From Typhlomys cinereus (taxonomy: Eukaryota; Chordata; Mammalia; Rodentia; Platacanthomyidae): a DNA stretch of 64,000 bases. The notes beneath the pieces are model-generated. The model saw only the letters and a program-made list of their open reading frames with translations, made no database searches and was not told where the DNA came from. The DNA is taken from NCBI GenBank assembly GCA_023101885.1, contig JALPQD010000401.1, positions 1,612,001 to 1,676,000 on the forward strand, read 5' to 3'. The position numbers were made by a program, and so were the translations under genes. The number at the start of each line of letters is the position of its first letter. Within the stretch, counting starts at the first letter, position 1. Positions 46,481 through 56,614 of the stretch are shown one piece after another.

Positions 46481-46974
46481 AAGGTAAGATCTCTAAAAGT
46501 TTTCACTGACTTTCTAACAGTTATATTGGACTTTTGTAGCCATGTTTGTTTTATACTTGCATTTTATTTCTTCTACACCAAGGAACTCTGCTTCTTAAAT
46601 ACAAAAGGAAAATGTGATAATAATGCCCCATCTCAATGTATATATTTCATTCTATTTTACTTACACAGTAGTTTCAGGATAGTAGACAATATTTATATCA
46701 CTGATATCGTTACTGAAAACAGGCTTCATTATGCATATTCTGTTTCCTTTTGCCCTCTTCCATCAAAGAACATTTTTATTATATCTGCATCACGGCCTTT
46801 GTGTACTATATTCTCTTTTTGTTCCATAGTAATTGCGTATTTGTTAATTTTGCTTTGGAATCTTGCTCTCTATTAAACTCATCAGAAAGGACTCATGGGA
46901 ACAATTATTACTTAAATTTGTACTTTTTATATGTGAGAAGTCCATTTTACTGGATGTAAAATCCTTTGCTCAGG
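46481..46974. other. AT-rich DNA
   Basis: Frames of 116 and 69 codons are hydrophobic because of T-rich composition. No gene supported. Confidence 0.4.
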
Positions 46975-47193
46975 GGCTGGAGAGATGGCTCAGAGGTTAA
47001 AGCCTTTGCCTTTCAAGCACAGAACCTGAGTTTGAATCCCAGATCCCATGTAAAAAATGCAGGGTGGAAGTGGTAGCTGTCTACACTTTGCACCTTAGAA
47101 ACACCAGAGCAAAGCAGTAAGGAGGTAGAGCAATGCAGGATGATTTCAGAATGTCACTCTTGGGCTTCCCCAGGCATATACTATGCCCTGTTC

Positions 47194-47240
<47 letters not shown>
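46975..47240 (+). repeat. B2-superfamily SINE, older subfamily, with long (CA)n
   Basis: 'gggctggagagatggctcag', 'agcaaagcagtaaggaggta', 'tcactcttgggcttccccag' and (CA)n at about 47195-47240. Confidence 0.93.
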
Positions 47241-47242
<2 letters not shown>

Positions 47243-47429
47243 ATAAGTCCAAAAAAATCTTTACTTCAGATTTTCATTCCATTAGTATTTCAAGTATATT
47301 AATTCATTTTCTTCTGTCTTTAAGTATTGTTTGAAAAAGCATGTCATTCTAAGTCCCTTCCTCTTTTTATTTAGATACTGTTTGCAGTTAGTCTTCCCTC
47401 TGCTGATATAAAGATGACTTGGGAACAAG

Positions 47430-47800
47430 GAAGGGACTTATTCTTGCTTATGATTCTTGGTTACACTTCATTGACATGGCAGGAAAGTTCACACCAGCAT
47501 CAGGAACCAAGGAAACTTGCAACACCATAGTTGCAGAAAGAATTGAGAGAGAGACATGTATTTTCTCTATTGCCATAGTATCTGCATGCCAACATGCCAA
47601 AGTATACTAAAGCACTGAGCTCCCATTTTATCCACTTGCACAGGGAATGGTCCCACCCAATATGGGCTGAGCCTTTCCTCAAGATTTATATAATCTCCCG
47701 TGGACTGCTCAGCCTTGCCTTAATTACTAATTCCTCACACATGTGCTCAAAAGTTCAGCTGTCGATTGTCAAATGGTCATCTGTAGCTAACTGCCACAGA
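47430..47800 (-). repeat. ERVL/MaLR-type LTR, inverted
   Basis: The plus strand shows 'gggaatggtcccacccaata', 'tgggctgagcctttcctcaa' and 'aaaagttcagctgtcgattg', the complement of the family's 'gatgtggg..cccagccca' core and its 5' 'tcaacttgaca' region. Diverged. Confidence 0.5.
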
Positions 47801-47911
47801 TGCCTAATGGATTTTTTTCTCTATCTCAAAAATCATTATATTTTGTCTTTGGTATTAGTTGTTCTGGTTGATAGTCTCAGGCACATAGATCATTCATTCA
47901 TCTATAGTGTC

Positions 47912-48133
47912 CAGGGTTGGAGAGATGCTTAGGGGATAAAAGTCTGCCTTGCAAGCAGAAGGACCTGAGTTCAGGTCCCAGATCCCGATAAAAATCTTGA
48001 GCAGTTCAGCCTTGGAAAGTGAAGCCTAAGAACCCTCTGGGCAAAGCAGAAAGTAGCTAGAGAAACCCTGTGTGATTCCCAAAGTCACCCTTGGCCCTCT
48101 ACAGGCACACACGGTGCCCTCTGTACACACACA

Positions 48134-48177
<44 letters not shown>

Positions 48178-48182
48178 CATGC
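47912..48182 (+). repeat. B2-superfamily SINE, older subfamily, with long (CA)n
   Basis: 'gggttggagagatgcttagg', 'ttgcaagcagaaggacctga', 'cacccttggccctctacagg' and (CA)n at about 48125-48174. Confidence 0.93.
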
Positions 48183-48326
48183 AAAAATTAGCTTAAAAAT
48201 ATAGTCAGGTTTATTTTCTTTTCAGTTATCAAAAAATGTTCCCTTGACTTATGTAGTCCTTGGATTAACTCTTATACTAATATCATTCGAGAGCCACATG
48301 TGGTGTGGAAAAGCAGTGTGACAGTG

Positions 48327-48845
48327 TCAGTAATTTCCCTGGCTGGGAGCTGGCACCTCAGTTGTCACTCTTGATGGTGTCGAGACATTATGTATGTTGT
48401 TGTGAACTTCTGCCTTCTTCCGGCAATACTTGGCATAGAAGAAAACGCAGGGAATGAAGGGTGTGAGCGTGTCGATGTTTACCAGAACCACCAGCCAGCC
48501 GCCATTTCCTGAAAGATACTTGTTCCTGCCCAGTGGAAAAAATGCCGAGAAAAATGGCCGAGAGTTCCGGAGCAGCAATGTGACAATGCTTTCAGCGACT
48601 CCTTGCACGGCATCCTCCTCCTGTTGCTCCTTCCAAAGACCAGCAAGTGGTTTCTTAATATGGCAGAACTGATAACACGAGTACATGAAAGCATACGCTT
48701 TGGCAATCCTATGCCCTTCAAGACCCGAACAAACATGGGTAGACACAGTGATGGTACTTCTGGTGGAAACGCACCCAACAACATCCGCTGTAACCTCTGA
48801 GGATGAAGCATGACTTTTGAGACAATCTCGGTCTTTGGGGTGCAA
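48327..48845 (-). CDS. Unrecognised 172-codon ORF, possible exon or retrocopy remnant
   Basis: This is among the longest minus-strand open frames outside recognised repeats. The translation has one hydrophobic stretch at about residues 112-136 (WLVVLVNIDTLTPFIPCVFF) followed by a basic segment (YAKYCRKK) and a Ser/Thr-rich C-terminus, as a small membrane protein might have. I do not recognise the family. No splice signals, poly(A) tail or duplication could be tied to it, and other frames of the same stretch are also open (110 and 90 codons), which argues for chance. The upstream 75 bp (48805-48878) is related to 49920-49995. I give it low odds of being a real gene. Confidence 0.15.
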   Translation of the reverse strand: MHPKDRDCLKSHASSSEVTADVVGCVSTRSTITVSTHVCSGLEGHRIAKAYAFMYSCYQFCHIKKPLAGLWKEQQEEDAVQGVAESIVTLLLRNSRPFFSAFFPLGRNKYLSGNGGWLVVLVNIDTLTPFIPCVFFYAKYCRKKAEVHNNIHNVSTPSRVTTEVPAPSQGNY

Positions 48846-49116
48846 ACAAATAATATCTCACCTTGCAGTGGTAGCCATGTGAGAAGCTGAGGCTCTTCCT
48901 CAGACTAGAAAGACTCGAGGTCTTTATGAAGATCAACAATGTAAGCATGCTTGACTGATTTTTACTATTTTTGCAAATATTCTTGTCCACCTTGTATTTC
49001 AGCTTTGCATATGATTAGCAAGTGCCTTTAACTCTTGAAAAAAAATTTTTTTGGCAGCGTTGCTACTGGTGGTCAATATATATTTTCTCCAGAAGTCATA
49101 TCCAAGAAATGAAACC
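48846..49116. other. Single-copy spacer
   Basis: Nothing recognised. Confidence 0.4.
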
Positions 49117-49420
49117 TGGGCTGGAGAGGTGGCTCAGGGGTTAAGACTCTGCCTCACAAGCAGAAGGACTTGAGTTCAGATCCCATGTCCTACTGAAAAA
49201 TGCCAGGTCCCAGGTCTCACGTAAAAAATGGGTAGTTGTCTATACTTCAGGTCCTGGTGGGCAGAGCCTGGGAAATTCCAAAGCAAAGCAAAAAGGAGGT
49301 AGAAGCAATCCAGGATGATTCCCGAAGTCATCCTTGGTTCTCCATAGGACACACAGTATCCTCTGAAACATCCCCCCCCCCAGACTCTGCCCCAACACAC
49401 ACACAGCATACTCTATATAA
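49117..49420 (+). repeat. B2-superfamily SINE with an internal duplication
   Basis: 'gggctggagaggtggctcag', 'gggcagagcctgggaaattc' and 'gatgattcccgaagtcatcc', with a C9 run near 49373. The 'gatcccatg..aaaaatgccagg' unit near 49179-49211 is followed by a second, diverged version (49209-49234). Confidence 0.9.
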
Positions 49421-49439
49421 ATTTCATCTCTTTTTAAAA

Positions 49440-49463
49440 TTTTTTTAAACATTTATTTATTTT

Positions 49464-49510
<47 letters not shown>

Positions 49511-49725
49511 GTTTGATGGCATTTGTAAGTATCCCAGAGAGCCCCCTTTTTATTTGTATTGTTTTTGCTTTGGTCTCAAGAAGCCTGAGCCTGTCTTGGA
49601 CTCAACTAAGCCAGACCAATATTAAGCTCACTGATGGGCAAACTGGCCTTGAATTTGTGTTTATCTTCCTGCCTCGGTATCCTGAGTGCTGGGATTTCAA
49701 ACCTGTGCCGCTGTGCATGTGGTTT
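49440..49725 (-). repeat. B4/RSINE-type SINE
   Basis: (GT)n at about 49468-49509, then antisense B1-like sequence ('ttcctgcctcggtatcctga', 'gtgctgggatttcaaacctg'). Confidence 0.65.
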
Positions 49726-49789
49726 AACTATTCTTGCTCGCTCTGAAGATATTTCTGTGTATATTATCACAAACATTTTTAGTAATTAG

Positions 49790-50231
49790 AGGGGTCTGGG
49801 AAGCTGGCTCAGTTAGTAAGTGTTTGCTGCACAAGCATGAGAGCCTGAATTTTGGGATTCTTAGCACCACACAAAAGGCCGGACACGGGGCAGTGATCCA
49901 TCAATGTGATGCACATCATGAGGCGTGGCTTCTGAGACAAGTCTTGATCTTTGGGGTGTAAACAAATAATATTTCATTTTGCAATGGTAACCATCTTAGC
50001 ACTACATCAAAGGTCACACAGGGCAGCGATATACTAGGGAGGCAGAGACAGGAGTATCCCTGGAGTTTGCTGGCCAGCCAATCAACCCAAATCAACAAAC
50101 TCCATGTTTAGTGAGAAACTCTGTCTCAAAAATTAAGATGGAGAGTGATAGAGAAAGACACACAGTGGTGATTTCTGGCCTCCACATGCATGTGCATGCA
50201 TGCGCACGTGCACATACTCAAACATGCATAC

Positions 50232-50270
<39 letters not shown>
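49790..50270 (+). repeat. B3/B4-type SINE containing a foreign segment
   Basis: Head 'gaagctggctcagttagtaa' at ~49800, then 'ttagcaccacacaaaaggcc' at 49861. A ~100-bp segment (about 49897-49995) follows, then a second version of the SINE piece ('ttagcactacatcaaaggtc', 49996). A B1-like part ('gggaggcagagacaggagta', 50038) and a (CA)n tail (50233-50268) end it. The inserted segment is not SINE-like and resembles 48805-48878. Confidence 0.65.
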
Positions 50271-50275
<5 letters not shown>

Positions 50276-50604
50276 CGCACAGAAAAAAATGGCAGTGTCT
50301 TAAGACATGATGCTAAAATGAAATTGCCAAAACGTTTGTAAACTAACTTTGTGCCTACGACATAAATTATGTCGTAAATCTTTGATGGTAATGGAAATTT
50401 GTGGAGACTCAATGCTTTAACTATAGCACTTTTTTTAAATGCTAAAAAAGTTAAAGTAGGATTTGAAAAGCAGCTTAACAATAACAAGAAGACAATTAGC
50501 TCTTAGACAAATGGCTTTACTATTTGGTCTTTTCCTTTGGGCTTCTTAGATACTAATATTGGTGGGTAAGACAGTCTACTTCTATGCCGGCTGGGTTTCC
50601 TTTT
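50271..50604. other. AT-rich target region of the full-length L1
   Basis: Single-copy DNA up to the L1 target-site duplication. Confidence 0.45.
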
Positions 50605-50621
50605 ACATCTTTTTATATCTT
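50605..50621. repeat. L1 target-site duplication, left copy
   Basis: ACATCTTTTTATATCTT, identical to 57809-57825. The empty site reads TATATCTT/AATTC, so the top-strand nick was TCTT/AA, close to the L1 endonuclease preference TTTT/AA. The adjoining T-run is the complement of the L1 poly(A). Confidence 0.96.
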
Positions 50622-51620
50622 TTTTTTTTTTTATTTCAGCTCATACAAACTTATTAGGTACACCAGTTCCCTCCCTCCCTCCTCCTCCCCCCGTACCCCC
50701 TGCTCCCCCTCCCCACCCCTCTCCCTCCCCATCCCCCAGTGCCTCCCACCCCAATTCCCAGAGAGTCCTTTCTTGTGCATGACTGATTTTCCTCTGGGCC
50801 CTCCTCTCCGATGACGTACAAGGACCCCAGTGGCCTTTCCCGAACCCTTTCCCGTGTTCCCCTTAGGTATAGGAACACTGCTGTGGCTGCCAATTCTTTG
50901 CCTCCAAGGATCTTGGTGCCTTTAGCAGATGCTAGACTTTGTGAGGTCAACAGTGTGTTGGACAATGCGCAGGGCATGCAAAGTCCAATTATGATTGCTT
51001 CAGCCCTAACTAGTATAGAGTATCTTACATATCATTACTCCTCCCATCCTTATGCTCTTACACTCTTACCGCCCCCTCTTCCGCAAATTTCCCTGAGCTT
51101 CAAGATGGGGAGAGACTAAGCTGGCCTAGTTCTAGGTGGTTGATATAGAGTCTCTGAAGTTCTGGATTGTGGTTTGTTGATTTTCTTTTGCAGTTTGCTG
51201 CTCCTGCAATGCCCTTCACTCCATCCTGGTGGGCATTGTATGTTACCCCCTGGCCAGAGACAAAAAGTTGTTAGAGTCTTGTGATAAAAGCACATTCAAA
51301 GGTAGATGTAATAAAAGTGGGAAACCACAGTGAGGGAGGGGTCTATCACCCATTTGCAAAATTGTTACTTTTTATCTGCCAGACTATATGCCCTCCTCTT
51401 CTGGTGAGATCACTCCCCCTCAGTAGTAAATGATCAGGAACAAAAGTCTGTGAACTTAATCAGATGTCTCATTACTTATTTGGGTCCTTGGTGGAGGCCT
51501 ATTTTCCCTGCTGTAACATGGTCCCTTCTCTCCTTGTTTCTGGTGTGGCCCTCCTACCCCATCCCTCCTGTTCATAATCCTTGGAATTCCTGTCTCTAGG
51601 TGGGCTGGGTGGGTTTGGTA
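50622..51620 (-). other. L1 3' UTR with G-rich polypurine tract and poly(A)
   Basis: About 1 kb follows the ORF2 stop. Near its end the sense strand has a G-rich polypurine tract (complement of 50662-50745), then 'aataagtttgtatgagctga' and the A tail. The three truncated L1s in the window (8.9, 26.8 and 28.8 kb) share this 3' end. Confidence 0.93.
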
Positions 51621-54600
51621 CTAGGAGCCACCTATTAGGGAGTACATACGGCGCTTAATTTTCTGGGTCTGGGATACTTCACTTAATACAATTGTTTCTA
51701 ATGACATCCATTTCCCGGAAAATTCCAGTAATTCATCATTTTTGATGGCTGAGTAGTACTCCATTGTATAGATGTACCACAGTTTCCTTATCCACTCGTC
51801 AACTGTTGGACATTTGGGCTGATTCCATGTCTTTGCTATTGTAAACAGTGCTGCTATGAACATGGTCGTGCTTGTGCTATCGAGGCGAACCTCTGCTGTA
51901 TGGGGGGTTATTCCCAAAAGTGGAATAGCAGGGTCATATGGCATTTCAATCTTTAATTTCTTTAAGAATCTCCAGACGGCTCGCCAGAGTGGCTGTATGA
52001 GCCTGCATTCCCACCAGCAATGTAGGAGAGTTCCCCTCTCTCCACATCCTCTCCAGCATTTGTCGTTGTTAGTATTGTGGATTTTTGCCATCCTGACCGG
52101 GGTGAGATGATATCTCAGGGAAGTTTTGATTTGCATTTCCCTGATGGCTAAAGAAGTGGAGCATTTTTTCAGATATTTGTTAGACATTTTAATTTCATCC
52201 CTGGTAAAGTTTCTTTGAAGTTCCAGGGCCCATTTTTAATTGGGCCATTGGTTTCCTTGGTGTTTAGTTTTCTAAGTTCTTTGTGCACTCTGGACATAGA
52301 GCTCTATCAGATATGTGGTTAGTGAAGATTTTCTCCCATTCTGTGGGTTGCCTTTGAGCTCGTGTTACAATCTCTTTATCTGAACAGAAGCTCTTTAATT
52401 TCACAAGATCCCAACTGTTGAGAGTTGGTAGCAGTGACTGTGCCATTGGATGTCTGTTTAGGAACTGTTGGCCTAGCCCAATCAGCTCGAGGGAGTTCCC
52501 TATCCTTTCAACTATGGTTTTATAGTCTCTGGCCTGATATCAAGGTCCTTGATCCATTTGGAATTAAGTCTTGTACATGGTGACAAGTACGGGTCCAGCT
52601 TTAATCTTCTGCATGTGGAGATCCAGTTTTGCCAGCACCATTTGTTGAAGATGCTGTTCTTTTTCCATTGGATTCTTTGGGCCCCTTTGTCAAAGACCAA
52701 ATGGCTGTAACTTTGTGGGCTTATATCTGGGTCTTCAATCCTTATCCATTGATCTGTGTGTCTATTTTGGAGCCAATACCAGGCTGTCTTTACAACTATG
52801 GATTTGTAGTATAGACTAAGGTTTGGTATGGTTATACCTCCAGCTGTGTTTTTGTTACTCAGGATTGTTTTTGCTATCCTGGGTCTTTTGTGCCTCCATA
52901 TGAACTTTGAGATTGTTTGGTCAACTTCTTTGAAGAATTGCTTTGGGATTTTGATTGGTATAGCATTGAATCTGTATATTGCCTTTGGTAGGATGGTCAT
53001 TTTCACGATGTTGATTCTGCCAATCCAGGAACAAGGGAGGTCTTTCCACCTTCTGGTGTCTTCGGCTATTCTTTCTTTAGGGTTTTAAAGTTTTCATTGT
53101 AAAGGTCTTTTACCTCCTTAGTTAGGTTTATACCAAGGTATTTCATTTTTTTAGGGGCTATAATAAATGGTATTGTTTTCTCTCAAGGCTTTTTCACTTC
53201 TTTCATTCTGGGCATATAGGAAGGCCTCTGATTTTGCACATTTATTTTGTATCCTGCCACCCTGCTGAACTTCTCAATTAGTTCCAGGAGCTTCCTGGTG
53301 GAGTTTTTGGGATCACTCAGGTATAAGATCATGTCATCTGCAAATAGGGATAGCTTGACTTCTTCCTTGCCGATTTGAATCCCTCTTATGTCCCTTTCTT
53401 GTCTTATGGCTTCAGCTAAGACTTCAAGTACAATATTGAATAGAAGTGGTGAGAGTGGACAGCCTTGTCTAGTTCCTGATCGAAGTGGGAATGCTTCCAA
53501 TTGTTCCCCATTGAGCATAATCCTTGCTGTGGGCTTGTTGTAGACAGCTTTTATTATATTGATAAAGGTTCCTTCCATTCCTACTGTCTCTAGCGTTTTG
53601 ATCATAAAAGGCTGTTGGATCTTGTCAAAAGCTTTTTCTGCATCTATCGAGAGTATCATGTGGTCTTGGACTTTGGACTGGTTTACATGATGAATTACAT
53701 TTATTGATTTGCGTATGTTGAACCAACCTTGTGTGCCGGGGATGAAGCCTACTTGGTCCCCATGAATGATCTTTTTAATATGTTTTTGAATCCGATTTGC
53801 TAAGACTTTGTTGAGAATCTTTGCGTCTGTGTTCATCAGGGAGATCGGCCTATAGTTTTCTTTTTTAAGCGAATCTTTATTAGGTTTTGGATTAAAACGA
53901 TATTAGCTTCATAGAAGGAATTTGGTAGTGTTCCTTCCTTTGCTATTTGATGGAACGTTTAAGGAGTATTGGTGTTACTAACTCCTCAAATGTCTGGTAG
54001 AACTCTGTGCTGAATCCATCTGGTCCAGGACATTTTTTGGTGGGAAGATTCGAGATTACTTTATTGATTTCCTCATATGTTATAGGACTATTTAAATAAT
54101 TCACAACTTCCTGATTCAATTTAGGTAAGTTGTTTTTACTTAGAAATTCATCCATCTCTTTTGTGTTGTCAAATTTCACAGAGTATAAATTTCTGAAATA
54201 TGATGTTATAGTTCTCTGGATTTCTTGGTATCAGTAGTGATAACTCCATTTTCATTTCTAATTTTGTTAATTTGGGTTTTCTTTCTCTTGCTTTTGGTTA
54301 ATTTCACTAGGGGTGTTCAATCTTATTGAATTTTTCAAAGAACAAGCTTTTTGACTGGTTGATTTTCTCTATCATTTTCCTATTCTCGATTTCAGATATT
54401 TCTCCCTTTATTTTGCTAATCTCCTCTCTTCTACTACTTTTGGGATCAGATTGCTCTAGTTTCTCTAAAGCTTTAAGCTGCATTGTTAAGTTGTTTATTT
54501 TCTGACGTTTCCATTTTTTTGATGTAGGCATTAAGAGCTATGAACTTACCTCTTAGAACAGCTTTCATTGTGTCCCAGAGATTTTGGTAAGTTGTATTTT

Positions 54601-55438
54601 CGTTATCATTCACTTTCAGGAAATCTTGAATTTCCTTTTTAATTTCTTCCTGAATCCATGTCTCATTCAGCATCATAGTGTTAAGTTTCCAGGAGTTAGT
54701 GTATTTTCTCTTGTTTGATGTGTTGTGGATGTCCAGCTTTAGGCCGTGATGGTCTGATAGGGCACAGGTTAGAATTTCAACTTTCTTGTATATGTGTAGA
54801 TTCATTTTGTGGCCCAATATGTGATCTATTTTGGAGAAAGTTCCGTGTGCTGCTGAGAAAAATGTGTATTCTTTGGTGTGTGGGTGAAAAGTTCGATAGA
54901 GATCTGTAAGGTCCATTTCTTTCAGGGTTTGATTAAGTTCCAAAGTGTCTCTGTTAAGCTTTTGACCTGTTGATCTATCCCATGTTGACAGGGCGGTGTT
55001 GAAGTCCCCAAGAATTATCGTTTGGGGATTGATTTCTTGCTTTAGACGCTGTAGGGTTTTCTTAATGAATGTGGAGGGGCCCGTATTGGGTGCATATATG
55101 TTCAGGATTGTGAGGTCTTCCTGGTGAATTGTGCCTGTGACTAAAATGTAGTATCCATCCGTGTCTCTTATAATTTTCTTTGGTTTGAAATCCACTTTGT
55201 CTGATAGCATAATGGCTACCCCTGCCTGTTTTCTGCTTCCATTTGCTTGTAGAATTGTTGACCAGCCTTTTATTTTTAGAGCGTGCCTATCTTTTGTGGT
55301 GAGATGGGTTTCCTGCAGGCAGCAGATTGATGGATTGTGATTTTTAATCCATGTTTGTAATCTGTGTCTCTTGATCGGTGAATTAATTCCATTAACATTT
55401 AGTGTTATAATGGAGAAACTATTGTTAATTCCAGACAT
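51621..55438 (-). pseudogene. L1 ORF2 (endonuclease/reverse transcriptase), frameshifted
   Basis: ORF2p nicks target DNA and reverse-transcribes L1 RNA. The first 321-codon block (55438-54473) begins [18 protein letters not shown] and holds the endonuclease domain with N14, E43 (QETH), Y115, D145/N147 (GDFN), D205 and H230 (SDHH), the residues known to be essential in this family. The reverse-transcriptase block (53836-53183) has [25 protein letters not shown] and the catalytic FADD. The C-terminal block (52187-51621) has the C-X3-C-X7-H-X4-C motif (CWRGCG..HCWWEC) and the family's usual end region. The frame is broken at about 54514-54520, 54310-54313, 54221-54226, 53953-53960, 53884-53890, 53232-53235, 53176-53179, 52518-52521 and 52233-52237. 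Nearly all are one-base length changes in runs of A or C on the sense strand. I saw no large deletion. Confidence 0.95.
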
Positions 55439-55488
55439 TTATTATGTTTAGTAGCTTTTATAAGTATATTGCTTCTTTTTTAATGATG

Positions 55489-56558
55489 TTATACTTGCCT
55501 TCTGTTCTCCTGGATATGCCTGTTTTTTTTTTCACGCTTGAGTATCATTTCTAGCATTTTTTGAAGGCCTGGTTTGGTGGCCATGTATCCCTTAAAGTTG
55601 TCTTTGTGCTGGAAAATTTTTCTTTCTCCCTCGATCATGACTGATAGTTTTGCAGGGTAAATCAGCCTGGGTTGACATTTTTGCTCATTCAATACTTGAA
55701 GTATGTCTCTCCAAGCTCTTCTTGCTTTTACTGTTTCGACTGAGAAGTCATTTGTTATTTTAATAGGTTTACCTTTAAAAGTGACTTGTTTTTTCTCCTT
55801 GAAGCTCTCAGCACCAGTTCTTTATCTTGAATGTGGAGTGTTTTAACTATTATTTGCCGCGGCGTGCTTCTATTTTGGTCGTATCTGTTTGGGGTGCGGA
55901 ATGCCTCTTGTATATGGATGGGCCTCTCTTTTTTTAGATGAGGAAAGTTTTCCTTGATGATCGTTTGAAAAATTTCCTCAGGGGTGGTATTTTGAGATTC
56001 TTGCTCTGGTATTCCATGAATACGCATGTTAGGCTTCTTCAGGGTGTCCCATATCTCTTGGATATTTCTTTCAAGTATCTTTTTGGCTTTAACAACCTCT
56101 TCCATTGAACTGGTTAGTACTCCCACTTTATCTTCAAGGTCTGAAATTCTGTTTTCTGCTTCGTTAGTTCTGTTGGTAAGACTCTCTGTGGCGTTCTGGG
56201 TTGAAGATAACTTGTCTTTTAGCTCAGTTTTAAACTCTGCTTGAGTTTGTTTTAACTGCTCTATGCCACTTTTTGTTTCTTGCACTGTTTTTCTCAACTC
56301 CTCCAGATGTCTGTTGTGTTCCTCTTCAAAGCGATTGATTCGATTATTTAATTCCTCCCTGATTTCCTCTTTCATAGTATTGAACATGGTAATGATCATA
56401 TTTTGAAAGTCTTTATCCTGGGTGGGGCTTTCTTGGCCTTTTTCCATGGGTTTGTTCTTGTTGGAGTCTAACATTATGGGATTAATTTCTTCAGTGGGAA
56501 ATTTGTTTACTTGATTGTTGCTTCTCATGGATTTGCACTTTGACTTTGGCATTGTCAT
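55489..56558 (-). pseudogene. L1 ORF1 (RNA-binding chaperone), one frameshift
   Basis: ORF1p is the trimeric RNA-binding protein of the L1 ribonucleoprotein. The 267-codon block starting at 56558 (MTMPKSKCKSMRSNNQVNKF) has a basic N-terminus, then a long heptad-rich coiled coil at about residues 50-165 (charged Glu/Lys/Leu repeats), then the RRM-like region (PNMRIHGIPEQES near 180-192). A one-base shift at about 55799-55800 ends the frame early. The C-terminal domain continues in another frame to 55489, including NEQKCQPRLIYPAKLS. Total length would be usual for rodent ORF1p. The start is chosen because it is the first Met after the GC-rich leader and matches the usual basic N-terminus. The gap to ORF2 is about 50 bp. 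Confidence 0.93.
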
Positions 56559-56614
56559 TTTAACTCTTAAGATCTCTCAATTTCACTAAACTGAATTATT
56601 TGGCCTGTGGTCCT

